This document shows, piece by piece, positions 6,557 to 6,800 of a stretch of DNA of 6,800 nucleotides (position 1 is the stretch's first letter; every line of letters begins with the position of its first letter). The stretch spans positions 1 to 6,800 of the forward strand of contig JACCXL010000339.1 of the NCBI GenBank assembly GCA_013697015.1, given 5' to 3'. A program made the position numbers and the translations under genes. The notes under the pieces were generated by a model. The model worked only from the letters and a program-made list of their open reading frames with translations, made no database searches and was not told the DNA's origin. The stretch is from Chthoniobacterales bacterium. Lineage in GTDB: Bacteria; Verrucomicrobiota; Verrucomicrobiia; Chthoniobacterales; UBA10450.

Positions 6557-6800
6557 CTACTCGTCCGGGCGATGGCTAGGCGATGGCGATGGCACGACAT
6601 CCGGATCGGAATCTCTGGTGCCGCGGCGAACGCGACGCGGAGGCGTGCCCGGCTTGTCCGTCGCAGGCTTGGCTACAATCGCTCGCCGTGAAGATGGTAG
6701 TTCCAGAATCCAGCGGCCATCAGGCGTGGCACCAACGAGTCGGGCGCGCACCGTGCCCTTCCGCGATTGCGGATGGCTCCGCTCCGTGTCGGTTGCTTTT
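6557..6800 (-). CDS. C-terminal end of an unrecognised protein (partial)
   Basis: On the minus strand a frame is open from the right edge of the window to a TAG at 6557-6559, giving 80 complete codons. The N-terminal part lies outside the window. The visible start resembles a small beta-rich segment (V-R-A-R-L-V-G-A-T-P-D-G-R-W-I-L-E-L, followed by R-R-A-I-V-A). It then becomes a basic, proline-rich tail with P-P-R-R-V-R-R and ends in a Ser-Pro repeat, S-P-S-P-S, plus H-R-P-D-E. I do not recognise a family. A GTG at 6751 could in principle begin a 64-residue protein, but the frame continues open upstream with similar codon use, so a truncated larger gene is preferred. The tight 17-nt convergence with the PAP2 gene suits a real gene boundary. 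The alternative is a chance open frame in GC-rich DNA. Confidence 0.5.
   Translation of the reverse strand, partial: KATDTERSHPQSRKGTVRARLVGATPDGRWILELPSSRRAIVAKPATDKPGTPPRRVRRGTRDSDPDVVPSPSPSHRPDE

Noticed and set aside
6143..6691. A 182-codon plus-strand open frame overlapping the PAP2 gene and its downstream region.
   Set aside because: It is out of frame with the intact PAP2 motifs, and its translation is Arg/Gly/Ala-rich without any domain, typical of a shifted-frame shadow.
1..6800. tRNA or rRNA genes, CRISPR arrays, insertion sequences, attachment sites or toxin-antitoxin pairs.
   Set aside because: No tRNA-like cloverleaf, spaced direct repeats, terminal inverted repeats with a transposase, or paired small genes were seen. 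Almost all the sequence is taken up by the recognised genes.

Overview
The window is a compact, GC-rich bacterial chromosomal segment with ordinary housekeeping and cell-envelope content. It holds five complete protein genes, one gene cut by the right edge, and short intergenic gaps. The envelope proteins (an exported Prc-type protease, an exported L,D-transpeptidase and a PAP2 lipid phosphatase) suggest a diderm, Gram-negative-type bacterium with peptidoglycan. The divergence of Prc from the E. coli protein, and the weak or absent Shine-Dalgarno sequences at most starts, would fit a Verrucomicrobiota-like lineage. That is a guess from general impression and cannot be shown from the window.

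Layout from left to right: a CPBP-family membrane protease (22-963, +) converges on a glyoxalase II-like metallo-beta-lactamase-fold hydrolase (995-1609, -). A 244-nt divergent gap carries two small dyad symmetries and a possible -10 element. It is followed by a large tail-specific protease, prc (1854-4058, +). This converges on a probable two-gene minus-strand operon: thymidylate synthase thyA (4833-5627), then an L,D-transpeptidase (4156-4800). A second divergent gap of 180 nt with two overlapping short palindromes separates thyA from a PAP2 phosphatase gene (5808-6539, +), which has the only strong ribosome binding site. A minus-strand reading frame (6557-6800) enters from the right edge and is the C-terminal end of an unrecognised protein.

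Functionally, Prc, the L,D-transpeptidase and the PAP2 phosphatase could all act on the cell wall: proteolytic control of wall enzymes, 3-3 cross-linking or lipoprotein attachment, and lipid-carrier recycling. ThyA supplies dTMP. The MBL-fold enzyme may act in thioester or methylglyoxal detoxification. The linkage looks like general genome neighbourhood rather than one dedicated system. I found no mobile element, CRISPR array, tRNA, rRNA or defence cluster, and no convincing evidence of a new biological system. The findings are small-scale regulatory and protein-architecture observations with modest interest scores.
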